Shown piece by piece: positions 1 to 8,383 of a stretch of 64,000 nt of DNA (position 1 is its first letter; each line of letters starts with the position of its first letter). Under the pieces are notes generated by a model, which had not been told where the DNA came from, searched no databases, and was given only the letters and a program-made list of their open reading frames with translations. A program made the translations under genes and the position numbers. Source of the DNA: Bacteroidales bacterium UBA1309 (lineage in GTDB: Bacteria; Bacteroidota; Bacteroidia; Bacteroidales; Dysgonomonadaceae); assembly GCA_002307185.1 (NCBI GenBank), contig DBTT01000004.1, positions 184,711-248,710 of the forward strand, read 5' to 3'.

Positions 1-167
1 ATCACATTGTCCTGAGCCGCCACACTAAAAAGTGGGTTCTCGACAACAGCTTTGGGTTCTTGCGCTTTTGTGGAGAAAGGCAACAAGAACAAACAACAGA
101 GGCAAACAAGGCTTGCAAGCCGCTTTCTCAAAAAAGTTTTTTTGTCATTACAGATTACGTGTTTCAT
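1..167 (-). CDS. Exported protein, N-terminal fragment (cut by window edge)
   Basis: An open frame starts with ATG at 165-167 and runs off the left edge with no stop, giving 55 codons. The product begins MKHVICNDKKTFLRKRLAS, followed by a Leu/Cys-rich hydrophobic stretch and a typical signal peptidase I site ending in STKAQ near residue 36. It is therefore an exported protein. The visible mature part (about 18 residues) is too short to identify a family; an outer-membrane protein or SusD/TonB-type component would be typical for such a signal peptide in this phylum, but that is only a guess. Too short a visible part for automated ORF calling, so easily missed. Confidence 0.7.
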   Translation of the reverse strand, partial: MKHVICNDKKTFLRKRLASLVCLCCLFLLPFSTKAQEPKAVVENPLFSVAAQDNV

Positions 168-313
168 AGTACAGTATTTTTTAATTAGATATTATTGAAA
201 TGTATTTATCAATGTCATAGGTTATGTTTTTATATTTCTGCCAAATACCTGGCTTTATCAATCAAGACTACCCCGAAGCGCAATCCCTTCTGCCTAGTTT
301 TTTCACCTTGCAG

Positions 314-410
314 CCCGCCCACTAACCACTGAAGGGGAACTTGCTTGCACTAATTACCACCTTCTCTCTGAATTCTGCTGTCCCGTTCTCTCCTTTAGGG
401 GATGGGGGTA
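314..410 (+). repeat. About 95-bp interspersed repeat, copy 1
   Basis: This copy begins with an imperfect CACTGAAGGGG palindrome followed by AACTTGCTTGCAC, has a T/C-rich middle containing TTCTGCTGTCCC, and ends CTTTAGGGGATGGGGGTA. The outer ends are imperfect inverted repeats of each other. It is the most diverged of the three left-end copies. Confidence 0.65.
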
Positions 411-479
411 TATGCTTTAGGATAAATCCCAAGCATCCTCCACCCCGAACCCAGCTTCTCCTGCCTTTCGATATTCTCC

Positions 480-573
480 ACCCCTAGCCCCTGAAGGGGA
501 ACTGCTTGCGCCAATTGCCGCCTCATCTCCGTATTCTACTGTCCCAATCTCCCCTTTTTTAGGCGGCAGGGGT
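480..573 (+). repeat. About 95-bp interspersed repeat, copy 2
   Basis: Same orientation and architecture as the copies at 314-410 and 1031-1125: CCCCTGAAGGGGAACTGCTTGCG at the left end, the segment CTCCGTATTCTACTGTCCC in the middle, and CCCCTTTTTTAGG...GGGGTA at the right end. It ends about 12 bp beyond the stop of the DUF559 gene. Confidence 0.7.
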
Positions 574-584
574 AGATACGGATA

Positions 585-947
585 CTATAAGCTCATAACT
601 TGTTTGATCTTTTCTACGACTGATTCGATATCATTGGTCACCTCTTCGTTCGTAAAACGGATTACTGTAAGTCCAAATTTTTCTAGTTCGCCCGTCCGTC
701 CTTCATCATAATCAATTTGCGATCGATGAATACCTCCATCTACCTCAATAATCAGTTTATGTGCATGGCAGTAGAAATCGACGATAAAAATATCTATGGG
801 ATGTTGTGCTTTAAATCTAACGCCCAATTGACTTTGTCTCAGCCTTGCCCACAATAATTCTTCTGACAAAGTCATATTCTCTCTAAGCAACTTTGCTTTT
901 TCGAAGATGGCAGGTTTCGCTCCATAAAACATACTTGTGTTTGACAT
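585..947 (-). CDS. DUF559 / Vsr-like endonuclease-domain protein
   Basis: This 120-residue protein has the layout of the DUF559 family, a PD-(D/E)XK-type nuclease fold related to very-short-patch-repair endonucleases. An N-terminal helical part with LLWARLRQSQLG is followed by RFKAQHPI, FIVDFYCHAHKLIIEVDGG (the IVDF and IEVDG acidic/strand motifs) and VIRFTNEEV near the C-terminus. The length is normal for the family and the ATG at 945-947 is the only sensible start. It stands alone, flanked on both sides by direct copies of a roughly 95-bp repeat (480-573 and 1031-1125), which suggests movement with or into repetitive DNA. Its biological substrate is unknown. Confidence 0.85.
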   Translation of the reverse strand: MSNTSMFYGAKPAIFEKAKLLRENMTLSEELLWARLRQSQLGVRFKAQHPIDIFIVDFYCHAHKLIIEVDGGIHRSQIDYDEGRTGELEKFGLTVIRFTNEEVTNDIESVVEKIKQVMSL

Positions 948-1030
948 AACGATATTTTTTTAAAATCAGACTCTTATCTTTTTTCCACCCCTAACTCCAG
1001 CCCCTCTTACTTAGTTTTTTCACCCCGCAG

Positions 1031-1125
1031 CCCGACCCCTAACCCCTGAAGGGGAATCGCTTGCGCCAGCTATCACCTACCTTCCGTATTCCACTGCCCC
1101 AATCTCCCCTTTAGGGGATGGGGGT
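1031..1125 (+). repeat. About 95-bp interspersed repeat, copy 3
   Basis: Reads ACCCCTAACCCCTGAAGGGG at the left, then AATCGCTTGCGCCA, a middle with TTCCGTATTCCACTGCCCC, and CTCCCCTTTAGGGGATGGGGGTA at the right. The left and right ends are about 20-bp imperfect inverted repeats, and each end is itself a CCCCT..AGGGG palindrome. It lies just upstream of the DUF559 gene (which reads the other way) and just downstream of the signal peptidase gene. Confidence 0.72.
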
Positions 1126-1143
1126 AGTCGGGGTTGAGGATAG

Positions 1144-2007
1144 TCACTCCACCCATTTCAAAAACCTATCCCACCGGAACTTCCCGGTTTTCATGTCCTG
1201 CGATTTCCATATCAGCACCGCCTTGCCCACAATATGGTCTTCGGGCAGCAAGCCCCAGTAGCGTGAATCCTTTGAGTCGTGAACCAAATCGCCTGCCATG
1301 AAGTAATAATTCTTGCGAAACGCATATTTGATCAGCAAACTCTTGCCCAGATATACCTTGCCTTGCTTTACGCTTATTTCCTTCCCCGTTTCATAGCGGA
1401 TCAGGTTGCGGTAGAGGGCGATGTTCAGCGTGTCGATGGCAAGCACATCCCCTTTTCGGGGGACGTACAGCGGGCCAAAATGCCTTACCGTCCATTTATA
1501 CCTGCTATCGAAAGGAAAGCAATGATAAATCTGCGGGGCAATGCTGTCCTCATTCAAACTGGCGAACTTCCGTTGTGCATCGTAGTTGCCAAGCCTCTCC
1601 CTGCTGCCCTTCACCCTGTAAATCCCGTTCTCGATGTAGAACGTGTCGCCCGGGATGGCCACGCACCGCTTCATGTAGTACACAGCAAAGTCGAAACCCA
1701 GCTTGTCCCAGTCGGAATAGGGGAAATTGAACAGCAACACGTCGTTGCGCTTCACCTTGCTGATTCCCCACAGGCGAGTCACCCCGTCCGTCCCCGGATT
1801 GTCGCCGCAGCCAATTCGTGCGCCGGGCATCAACTTGCTCACCAGCACGTTGTCTCCGGGGATCAATGCCGGGACCATCGACCAGCTCGGTATCCGGCAG
1901 GAGGCAAACACAAACACTTTCAGGGCAAGGACAAACAGGATGGCTCCCACGAAAATTTTGAGGGCAAACCACAGGTGGCGCAGGAGGAACACTAAACGTC
2001 GGGTCAT
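1144..2007 (-). CDS. lepB: Signal peptidase I (S26 family)
   Basis: Inner-membrane serine protease that removes signal peptides from exported proteins. Counting from the ATG at 2005-2007 (287 residues), a transmembrane helix spans about residues 14-35, the catalytic serine is S43 in the motif PSWSMVPAL, and the general-base lysine is K113 in YMKRCVAIPGD. The C-terminal GDLVHDSKDSRYWG and HIVGKAVLIW are the remaining family boxes. A TTG start ten codons upstream is possible but less likely. It is the last gene of a minus-strand run with a thioredoxin-like protein, a propeller lipoprotein and an NVEALA-type peptide, so it may be a paralogue dedicated to that exported peptide rather than the housekeeping enzyme; this is inference. 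Confidence 0.9.
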   Translation of the reverse strand: MTRRLVFLLRHLWFALKIFVGAILFVLALKVFVFASCRIPSWSMVPALIPGDNVLVSKLMPGARIGCGDNPGTDGVTRLWGISKVKRNDVLLFNFPYSDWDKLGFDFAVYYMKRCVAIPGDTFYIENGIYRVKGSRERLGNYDAQRKFASLNEDSIAPQIYHCFPFDSRYKWTVRHFGPLYVPRKGDVLAIDTLNIALYRNLIRYETGKEISVKQGKVYLGKSLLIKYAFRKNYYFMAGDLVHDSKDSRYWGLLPEDHIVGKAVLIWKSQDMKTGKFRWDRFLKWVE

Positions 2008-2052
2008 AATCCTGTTGTTATTAATAACAAACTCCAATCATCCTCATATCCA

Positions 2053-2679
2053 TTATTGTTTTGTTGTTTTCGGAAAATATTTGTTTAAAATTTCTCTAAA
2101 GTATTCCTCTGTCAGTTGATGAAGTTCTTTTTGAGGAATAAAAAAGGAATTTATTCTCGGATTATCTTTTTCCATAATGAAGTAATAAGGCAAATCTATA
2201 TTTGGCAATTGTTTTTCTAAGCTTGAAGACAATTCATAAATCGAAAAATGTATGTTATTTACCTTTTTAAATTGAATCCTATATCTCGAATTCGTAGACG
2301 AGACAAATAAGATAATATTATCATTCCCTATTTTGGCTGCATATTTTTTCAGAATATCTATTTGTTTGTCAATACATGTGTTGCAGTTTAATTCTGAATA
2401 TCTGAAGACCAGTTTAGTACCTCTGAATAATTGGTCGAGAGGTACGGAATCACCAGATTCTTTGATTACCTTTTGACTTGTGGCCAAACATCTGCCATTA
2501 AACATAATTTCATATTTCCTATTGCCTTGATGCAAAAATGCCATTTCATTTTCCTTCGCCATTCTCTCTATTTCATGATTAAGGATAAGATTCATTTCTT
2601 TCTGAGTATTGTTTAGGATATATAAGTGAACAACTGTAGCCAACAAGATTAATAACAGCAAACCTAAAAACATTCTCAT
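2053..2679 (-). CDS. Membrane-anchored thioredoxin-like protein with CNTC motif
   Basis: The protein has 208 residues, an N-terminal transmembrane anchor (about 4-21, no lipobox), a charged segment, and then a thioredoxin-like core. A strand (KLVFRYSE) leads into C99-N-T-C102 at the start of a helix, followed by a strand (IILFVSS) and LPYYFIM, which fits the cis-proline strand. I do not recognise a named family. The fold assignment rests on the CxxC position and the strand/helix order only. Its ATG overlaps the stop of the upstream propeller gene by 4 bp, so the two are translationally coupled. Because the operon begins with a small Cys-containing exported peptide, a role in disulfide handling of that peptide is a reasonable inference. 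Confidence 0.75.
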   Translation of the reverse strand: MRMFLGLLLLILLATVVHLYILNNTQKEMNLILNHEIERMAKENEMAFLHQGNRKYEIMFNGRCLATSQKVIKESGDSVPLDQLFRGTKLVFRYSELNCNTCIDKQIDILKKYAAKIGNDNIILFVSSTNSRYRIQFKKVNNIHFSIYELSSSLEKQLPNIDLPYYFIMEKDNPRINSFFIPQKELHQLTEEYFREILNKYFPKTTKQ

Positions 2680-3836
2680 AGCTTACTGTCTTTTTTAAAT
2701 GTATAATGAAAAATAATCGGATTGGATTCTTCTTTCAGATTCGAAATAATAGAAGATAGTTGCTCTTTCTTCGGATTATTCGAATCGATCTTTTCCAGAA
2801 AATGCTCCTCGTTATTGAGATATAGTAGAGAAGAAGGTTCTTTTATTGAAATGATTGCCTCTTGGTCCATATAGTCTGGAAAGATGGACATATTACCCAA
2901 CGACACATCCTTGATATTTATATATACATGGCATTGTTTTTCTGCTTTGTTGTATATCGCAAAACGAGTTCGCTTCCGATCAGGATAAAGAATTATAACG
3001 CTCTTGGATGTTTGATATAAGCCAATAATTCCCTTTATATTATCAGGACTTTCTTTCTCATTCAGTTTCCTTTGGCCATTGTTGAATCTTTTAGAAAAAG
3101 CGTATGTGTACACGGGGGTTATTTTTTCGCCTTCCATCCTGAAAATGGTGTCGTTATATGAAATTATAAAGAGAGAAGAATTTTCAGCATAAGCTATTTG
3201 CTGCTTTATTCCCCGGTGGAATATGTCTGTATCCAATGGATTGAAAGGTTTACTATAATGTTTTTTCTTATTATGAATATTATAAATACAGACTTGGTGA
3301 TTCTTTGCCCCGGATGGGATCCAATTATTTACCATGTGAATATAGGGAGCATTGTATGCCATGCCGTATACCCAAAAGTCCTTCATGCCAACCGACTCAA
3401 CCATTGAATAGTCTTTATTGTAACAAATAATTCTTTTCGAAGCATTGTCGGATATCCATATATCTTCACCAACCACAACAAATTCATCTATCTTAACATA
3501 CTCTTGAGGACCCGGACCAGACCGGTTCAATTTAGAAACAAACTTACCCTTATCATCGAATAATAATATTTGATTAGATAGCTTATCCAGAATATAATAT
3601 GTCTGGTTTGTATAAATTATCTTGAATATATTTCCAATCAGGCAATTTTCATTTGTTTCCAGTGGAACGATCTTCACATCCGAAGAGATATCCTGAGACA
3701 AGTCGTAAGAATCTGTAACCTTGTCCACATCAATTTTCATCTCGGAGACCTGTCGGGAAGGCTCTGGCGCATTCATCTTCTTCGAACAAGAGAATAAGAA
3801 CACGGCCAGAGATAAAAATGCGATGATATTTTTCAT
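2676..3836 (-). CDS. Six-bladed beta-propeller lipoprotein (DUF4934/BF3164-like)
   Basis: The 386-residue protein starts with a lipoprotein signal peptide whose lipobox ends FLFSC17. The rest consists of repeated propeller-like strands, for example YYILDKLSNQILLFDDKGKFV and DIWISDNASKRIICYNKDY, each a blade with an aromatic-aspartate turn. This is the pattern of the Bacteroidetes 6-bladed propeller lipoproteins commonly seen beside NVEALA peptides. It is probably anchored in the outer or inner membrane facing the periplasm or surface; ligand unknown. It lies 108 bp downstream of the NVEALA-type gene and overlaps the next gene by 4 bp. Confidence 0.8.
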   Translation of the reverse strand: MKNIIAFLSLAVFLFSCSKKMNAPEPSRQVSEMKIDVDKVTDSYDLSQDISSDVKIVPLETNENCLIGNIFKIIYTNQTYYILDKLSNQILLFDDKGKFVSKLNRSGPGPQEYVKIDEFVVVGEDIWISDNASKRIICYNKDYSMVESVGMKDFWVYGMAYNAPYIHMVNNWIPSGAKNHQVCIYNIHNKKKHYSKPFNPLDTDIFHRGIKQQIAYAENSSLFIISYNDTIFRMEGEKITPVYTYAFSKRFNNGQRKLNEKESPDNIKGIIGLYQTSKSVIILYPDRKRTRFAIYNKAEKQCHVYINIKDVSLGNMSIFPDYMDQEAIISIKEPSSLLYLNNEEHFLEKIDSNNPKKEQLSSIISNLKEESNPIIFHYTFKKDSKL

Positions 3837-3944
3837 ACTTACTGTTTTTTTTCAAATTAGTTATCATATATATGATTTGGTATATACGTCTTAATATACT
3901 GGAAAAATAAGGAGTAGTTTAGCTACTCCCTATTCAAATTAACC

Positions 3945-4217
3945 CTAATATGGGTCAGAAGGACATTTTTCCGGCTTACAAGCAGCACGACCATCAGGAC
4001 ATGCAACGCCTGACTCCATCCATGTATTATCACCTATAGTTATCTTACAATAGATTGTGGTTGGTGTAAATAGATCGTTAGAAGACTCGGAAGCCAAAGC
4101 CTCTATGCTATTCATACTAAGCAAGGACAAATTGTTACTCTTACTTATGTTCAAGTTAAACGCTACGGCCAACGCCACTGCTGCAAAGGCGATTCCGCCA
4201 AAAATTTTCTTTTTCAT
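3945..4217 (-). CDS. NVEALA-family small exported protein
   Basis: The 90-residue product has a KKK start, a hydrophobic segment (about 6-20), and the sequence MNSIEALASES at 35-45, which matches the NVEALA signature of PF14055 (here N-S-I-E-A-L-A). The presumed mature C-terminal part has four cysteines (C57, C73, C80, C85) and ends KPEKCPSDPY. The family is known from gut and oral Bacteroidales but has no established function. It is the first gene of a minus-strand run with a propeller lipoprotein, a CxxC thioredoxin-like protein and a signal peptidase, which looks like a production, export and maturation set for this peptide. No other function is evident. Confidence 0.82.
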   Translation of the reverse strand: MKKKIFGGIAFAAVALAVAFNLNISKSNNLSLLSMNSIEALASESSNDLFTPTTIYCKITIGDNTWMESGVACPDGRAACKPEKCPSDPY

Positions 4218-4470
4218 AACAATTAAAAATTAGAATTTTAATAAAATAAAATTTGTTTAGCTGTCTTTATCCTTTCAACAGCCCGAAATCACGCAGATTT
4301 CAAAATCGAATGTTTACCTTTGCAGCCTCCTTTCTTTTTAGTGGGGAGAAACCGGGGCGGGATGCGTTGTCCTTGTCTTTCCAGGGAAAGGCAACTTTCC
4401 GCCCTTTGTTCTCCAAATTGTTTTTCAGAATTCACTATTTTTTCTCATTTACCGTTTTTTCTTTGAAATC

Positions 4471-6675
4471 CTACCACCACACCTGCTTTCCCCCCTCGTA
4501 GGTGAAAATACGCTCTTCTTTTCCTTTGGTCAGATTTCGTAACAAGAACAAAGCGTTGGATGGGACATTCTTATAGCTAAGGCGGTATGTCTTGTTCGAG
4601 GCAGTTTGCCGCCCCAGTGAGACCCATTTTTTGTTCCAGAAGAACAGCTCGTAGAGCTGGCCGGGCATCACCCCGTTGTCGTCGTTCCTGGGCAAGAACG
4701 CAACTTTATTTATGCGTTTGGGGTTGCTAAATTCCATGCCCACCCATGAATATTCCATGCTGTATCGGCAAAAAAATGTCAATGGATCACCGTCGAAAGC
4801 ATTCACGTAGCATGTGTCAGGCAAATGTCTCTGGCTCTTTCCCTCGGATTTCTCCGTTGTTTGCTTGGGTTGTGGCCCGTATTTCCCGGTGATGCCTTTT
4901 GGATATGCGGGTTCTGTTGCAAACTGCAGTTTTGATATCCAGCTTGTTTTTAACTGAAAATTACTGTTCTGTTGGGCTTTCAGTTTCCTGATATAATACG
5001 GGACGAGCAGTGTCGAGTCAAATTTTTCCATGTATCCCCCGATCACTTTTCCCACTAGCTTGGCATCATCTCCGGCTTCATAAAACTCCAGTTCGGCAAG
5101 ATTGCAGGTGACCCGCCTGGGCGACAAATACCTGTAATACTTGTATGCCCGGGCTGGCTTTATTGTCACAAGCTCGTAGCAGGCCTGCGGCATTTCCGTG
5201 ATCTGATACAAATCGACAGGATGGATAAAGCTTGAGTCGTCCGCAGCTTGCAGCCTGACGCCTATCATTTTCCGGCAGGTGCCTTCCATCAGGCTGGTTT
5301 GGTATTTACGGTTCAAAACAAGTGTCCGGGTATTTTTGTAGTCGGGTCTTAGCTCGGTTATCTTTCCCACACTATCAATCTTCACGGGGTATGCCGCCGG
5401 TTCAAACCGCTTTTGATGGTAATAACCGGGCAGGCAGACTATCCCTTTGTGTAAATCTTTGAAAATTGCACTTTTGTTGACTAGTTTTGCCCAGGCTACT
5501 GGTATCCAGTCCTTATTGTCAAACACGGCAAGGTAAGCAAACCGGTTTTTTCCGGGGGCATCTTGGTCGAAACGAACGGGTACGTCCACCGTGCTGTAAT
5601 ATTCTGCCGTCACGTCCTTCATGCAAGGCGAAGCCAGTGTGTGAGGAACCTTTTCTGAACCGCAGATGCAGGCCAAACTACCTTGTTGCTTCGCATAGGT
5701 TTGCCGATATACTTTTGGCGCAATCCTGTCCGGGATGTTTTGGATGTGCATCCCCAGCTTGCAGTTGTCCTTTATCCCGAAATCAAGCGGCTTCCTGTCT
5801 TCCGTTATCAGGGCGTTCCATTCATGCCCCAAGCTCCTGTTGGCCCATTGCGGCGTGTGGTCGAGTGCTACCGGAATGCCAATGCAGCGTGCCGCAAACA
5901 ATATCCTCGATGAATAATCCTTGCAGGTTGCTATCTTTGCTGTCAATAACATGCGGATGTTATAGTCGGGTACATCACGCGGCAAGTAATGCAAGTATCC
6001 GTTCTCCAGCCCTTTTAGGGCATCGCATATATCCGCCGCAGTGATGGAATCCTTGGGCTTCTTTATTGAAGCCAATATGCCGGGTATGTATTCCCTGCCG
6101 AACATCTCCCGCCAGTTGTCCAACGGCTCGGAGTTTACCCTGTAGGGCAAAATGTATTCGCAAAATTCATCGAAATTCAAATGCCTGGCATAAGGCTTCC
6201 TCCATTTTACGAAGGCCGAATCTATGTTTTTTATCAAAAAATCTGATTTTATTATATGTAAATCAGACCGATATCGAACACCGGATAGATCGAACTGTTT
6301 ATAAATACTATCAAACCCGCCCTTCAGTTTATCCCGATCCGTTTCTATTTTATATAATTCTTCCAATTCCTCCTGCATTTTCACCCAGGCCTTACTTTCC
6401 CACGAACAATGCGCATCCATGTTCCTTATTAAGAAGATGGCTGCCCTGATTTTCAGCGAGTCGTGCTCATGAATGGAATAATGCCTGATAACCTTTTTCA
6501 GCTCGGATTGGTTGCTTCCCGCCTTCTCGAATAGGGGATCAAGCGATTTGGGATAACTTGCAAAATCGTGCATCGAGACAAGGAGGACCAATAACAAAGC
6601 AAACAGTGCTATTCCGTATTTGATAAGGTTTTTCAGATTGGATCGATTCTGGTTATGCTTTTTCATGGTCCACAT
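4471..6675 (-). CDS. Transglutaminase-like protein with C-terminal discoidin-type domain
   Basis: The protein has 734 residues with a signal anchor at about 18-34. An N-terminal helical domain contains the characteristic LKKVIRHYS...DSLKIRAAIFLIRNM segment. The transglutaminase core has the expected triad: C251 in TAKIATCKDYSS, H284 in SLGHEWN, and D298 in KPLDFG. The C-terminal region (about 600-734) has AFDGDPLTFF and VGMEFSNPKRINKVAFLPRN, typical of F5/8 type C (discoidin) folds. Such proteins in Bacteroidetes are exported and are probably peptidases or cross-linking enzymes acting on polymers outside the cell; the substrate is unknown. Two ATGs, at 6675 and 6666, are both possible. The 5' relic of a paralogue lies immediately upstream. 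Confidence 0.85.
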   Translation of the reverse strand: MWTMKKHNQNRSNLKNLIKYGIALFALLLVLLVSMHDFASYPKSLDPLFEKAGSNQSELKKVIRHYSIHEHDSLKIRAAIFLIRNMDAHCSWESKAWVKMQEELEELYKIETDRDKLKGGFDSIYKQFDLSGVRYRSDLHIIKSDFLIKNIDSAFVKWRKPYARHLNFDEFCEYILPYRVNSEPLDNWREMFGREYIPGILASIKKPKDSITAADICDALKGLENGYLHYLPRDVPDYNIRMLLTAKIATCKDYSSRILFAARCIGIPVALDHTPQWANRSLGHEWNALITEDRKPLDFGIKDNCKLGMHIQNIPDRIAPKVYRQTYAKQQGSLACICGSEKVPHTLASPCMKDVTAEYYSTVDVPVRFDQDAPGKNRFAYLAVFDNKDWIPVAWAKLVNKSAIFKDLHKGIVCLPGYYHQKRFEPAAYPVKIDSVGKITELRPDYKNTRTLVLNRKYQTSLMEGTCRKMIGVRLQAADDSSFIHPVDLYQITEMPQACYELVTIKPARAYKYYRYLSPRRVTCNLAELEFYEAGDDAKLVGKVIGGYMEKFDSTLLVPYYIRKLKAQQNSNFQLKTSWISKLQFATEPAYPKGITGKYGPQPKQTTEKSEGKSQRHLPDTCYVNAFDGDPLTFFCRYSMEYSWVGMEFSNPKRINKVAFLPRNDDNGVMPGQLYELFFWNKKWVSLGRQTASNKTYRLSYKNVPSNALFLLRNLTKGKEERIFTYEGGKQVWW

Positions 6676-6915
6676 ATATATAAGTGTCTGTTTCGTCCAG
6701 TATCTTCAAATATTGTTTCCAAAACCTTGGTTCTTCTCCCGAATCAGTAGCGGTGGCAGGGCATATCCCGATCAGGAAAGCAGCCGCCTTGTACTTTGGA
6801 GAGTCACAGCGTCAGAGGCATAATGGGCAAGCACCTTCTGTAGCCCGGTGCGGTTCTCGCCGGCTAACTTCAAGGCCACTCCAAATATTAGCCTGCATTG
6901 TACAGGATACCTGCC
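6659..6915 (-). pseudogene. 5' relic of a paralogous transglutaminase-like gene
   Basis: Read on the minus strand, one frame gives LKLAGENRTGLQKVLAHYASD, and after a frameshift near 6800 the adjoining frame gives SPKYKAAAFLIG and EEPRFWKQYLKILDETDTY. This matches the N-terminal segment of the intact neighbour (KAGSNQSELKKVIRHYS...DSLKIRAAIFLIRNM...), with the same spacing. The second frame ends in TAA at the very start of the intact gene. The rest of the paralogue is missing, so this is a truncated, frameshifted duplicate. The left boundary is the stop; the right boundary is approximate. Confidence 0.7.
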
Positions 6916-7330
6916 AAATCAATGGATATGGAGAAAGTTTTATCATGGTCAATAGTTGGTTAAGTGCACAGTTGGAATAAGGTTACTCCGTGCCTTGAAT
7001 AGTCGTCCCGCTTAGTATTAACTCATCAGGAATCACGGATACCGCAAATGTAATTAACATTTCCCAAAAATTCAACATGTGTGAAAGCTTGCATTTTTTT
7101 ATAAACAATTAATAAAAAGCGGCAGCATCCTCGTTTAAAGGAAGATACACCAGAATACATCTTTTTCGAAATTTATGGATGAAACAAATAGAAATTTATT
7201 TGAAGGATATCTAAACGTTTTTTTTAATAAAATATCAAATTATCAAACTATGATATGCCTTGTTCTCTTGGGGATATGAGAGAAATGGATGGACAATTAT
7301 CCAAATGAAAAGAAATCCTTGTCGGAAGTA
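6916..7330. other. Gene-free stretch
   Basis: No coding frame with recognisable content is seen on either strand between the transglutaminase relic and the AraC promoter. The stretch is AT-rich and probably holds the promoter region of the former paralogue (minus) and the upstream region of the AraC gene (plus). Confidence 0.6.
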
Positions 7331-7350
7331 GTTGATTTGCAATAATTCTC

Positions 7351-7358
7351 TATCTTTG
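7351..7358 (+). promoter_or_regulatory. Bacteroidetes -7 element for the AraC gene
   Basis: TATCTTTG fits TAnnTTTG. A GTTG at 7331-7334 is a poor but possible -33. Transcription would begin near 7365, which argues that the ATG at 7383 and not the upstream TTG at 7332 is the true start of the AraC gene. Confidence 0.5.
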
Positions 7359-7382
7359 ATTTATTTAATTTTGTATCTAGCG

Positions 7383-8285
7383 ATGGAATATACGGAATCG
7401 ATTCTTCAATACTATAAAACAACGCACAAGGAAATCCCCGGCGAATTGCTGCAAGGGCAGGGTTTGGTGCGCCATTTCAATATTTTCAAGCGGAACAATT
7501 GCATGGCGACACAGCCTTTCGTGAGGCGCGACTATTACAAAATTTGCCTGATTAGCGGGAAGGCTGTTTTATACACCGAAAGTGGAGAAGTAGTTATTGA
7601 CCAACCTTATATCTCTTTTTCGAATCCCGACAACAAATTTGGCTGGAAGCCCATTTCCGAATATCCGGGCGGCTATGCTTGCCTTTTTAATGAAGAGTAT
7701 CTTTCGGCTGGTTTAAAAATGGCGTTGAAGAAAATGTATGGCCTGTTTGAGAGTGCAGTCTATCCTCTCATCCTGCTCAACGAGCAAGAATACGAAATGT
7801 TTCAGGACTACTTCGAAAAGATCCATAACGCTTACGGAAGTGATTTTGAATACAAGGACGAAGTGGTGCACAACCTGCTCCAGTTGATTATTTACGAAGG
7901 GATAAAAGTGCTGGAATCGCATTGTCCGGAATTGAGAAAAGAAAATCCGAAGAACGATGTGGTGCGGCGGTTTTTTGAATTGCTCGACCGCCAATTTCCT
8001 GTTGATTCGCCCAAGAATAGCATTCAGATGAAAAGCCCGGCGGATTTTGCAAACGAGCTTCGTGTGCATGTCAATCACCTGAACCATTGCCTGAAACTGC
8101 ATGCCGGACAATCTACCTCGCGGCTCATCGCCGAGCGTATCCTCCAAGAAGCCGTCGAATTGCTGAAAAATACCGATTGGAGCATTACCGAAATAGGGGA
8201 TAGTTTGGGATTTGAATATACCCAGCATTTCAACGCCTTTATCAAGAGACATACCGGGCAAAGCCCCAAATATTTGCGTAGCTGA
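7383..8285 (+). CDS. AraC family transcriptional regulator
   Basis: DNA-binding regulator of 300 residues from the ATG at 7383. The N-terminal two thirds is a cupin-like sensor part (FNIFKRNNCMATQPFVRRDYY...SFSNPDNKFGW). The C-terminal two-helix-turn-helix AraC domain begins around DFANELRVHVNHLNHCLKLHAGQSTS and contains the second helix pair TDWSITEIGDSLGFEYTQHFNAF and the closing HTGQSPKYLR. It lies 98 bp upstream of, and in the same direction as, an MFS exporter gene, which is its likeliest target. The inducer cannot be read from the sequence. Confidence 0.88.
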   Translation: MEYTESILQYYKTTHKEIPGELLQGQGLVRHFNIFKRNNCMATQPFVRRDYYKICLISGKAVLYTESGEVVIDQPYISFSNPDNKFGWKPISEYPGGYACLFNEEYLSAGLKMALKKMYGLFESAVYPLILLNEQEYEMFQDYFEKIHNAYGSDFEYKDEVVHNLLQLIIYEGIKVLESHCPELRKENPKNDVVRRFFELLDRQFPVDSPKNSIQMKSPADFANELRVHVNHLNHCLKLHAGQSTSRLIAERILQEAVELLKNTDWSITEIGDSLGFEYTQHFNAFIKRHTGQSPKYLRS

Positions 8286-8383
8286 CAACACATGTATTTG
8301 ATTTATATAAAAATCACTTTGATTGATGTATGTGCCCTGTCGCCGTTTCGCCTTAATTTTGCCTCCTCAAACACGAGTAGAAT

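Larger units (their letters stand above)
168..584. other. Gene-free stretch containing two repeat copies
   Basis: No coding potential is seen between the start of the exported-protein gene and the end of the DUF559 gene. The stretch carries the upstream region of the minus-strand gene at 1-167 and two copies of a roughly 95-bp repeat (314-410 and 480-573). Confidence 0.7.

Noticed and set aside
1279..1995. 238-codon open frame on the plus strand
   Set aside because: Antisense to the signal peptidase gene with intact catalytic motifs; shadow.
4253..4501. 82-codon plus-strand frame after the TACCTTTG element
   Set aside because: Phe/Ser-rich with no domain and partly antisense to the transglutaminase-like gene; not enough to call a gene.
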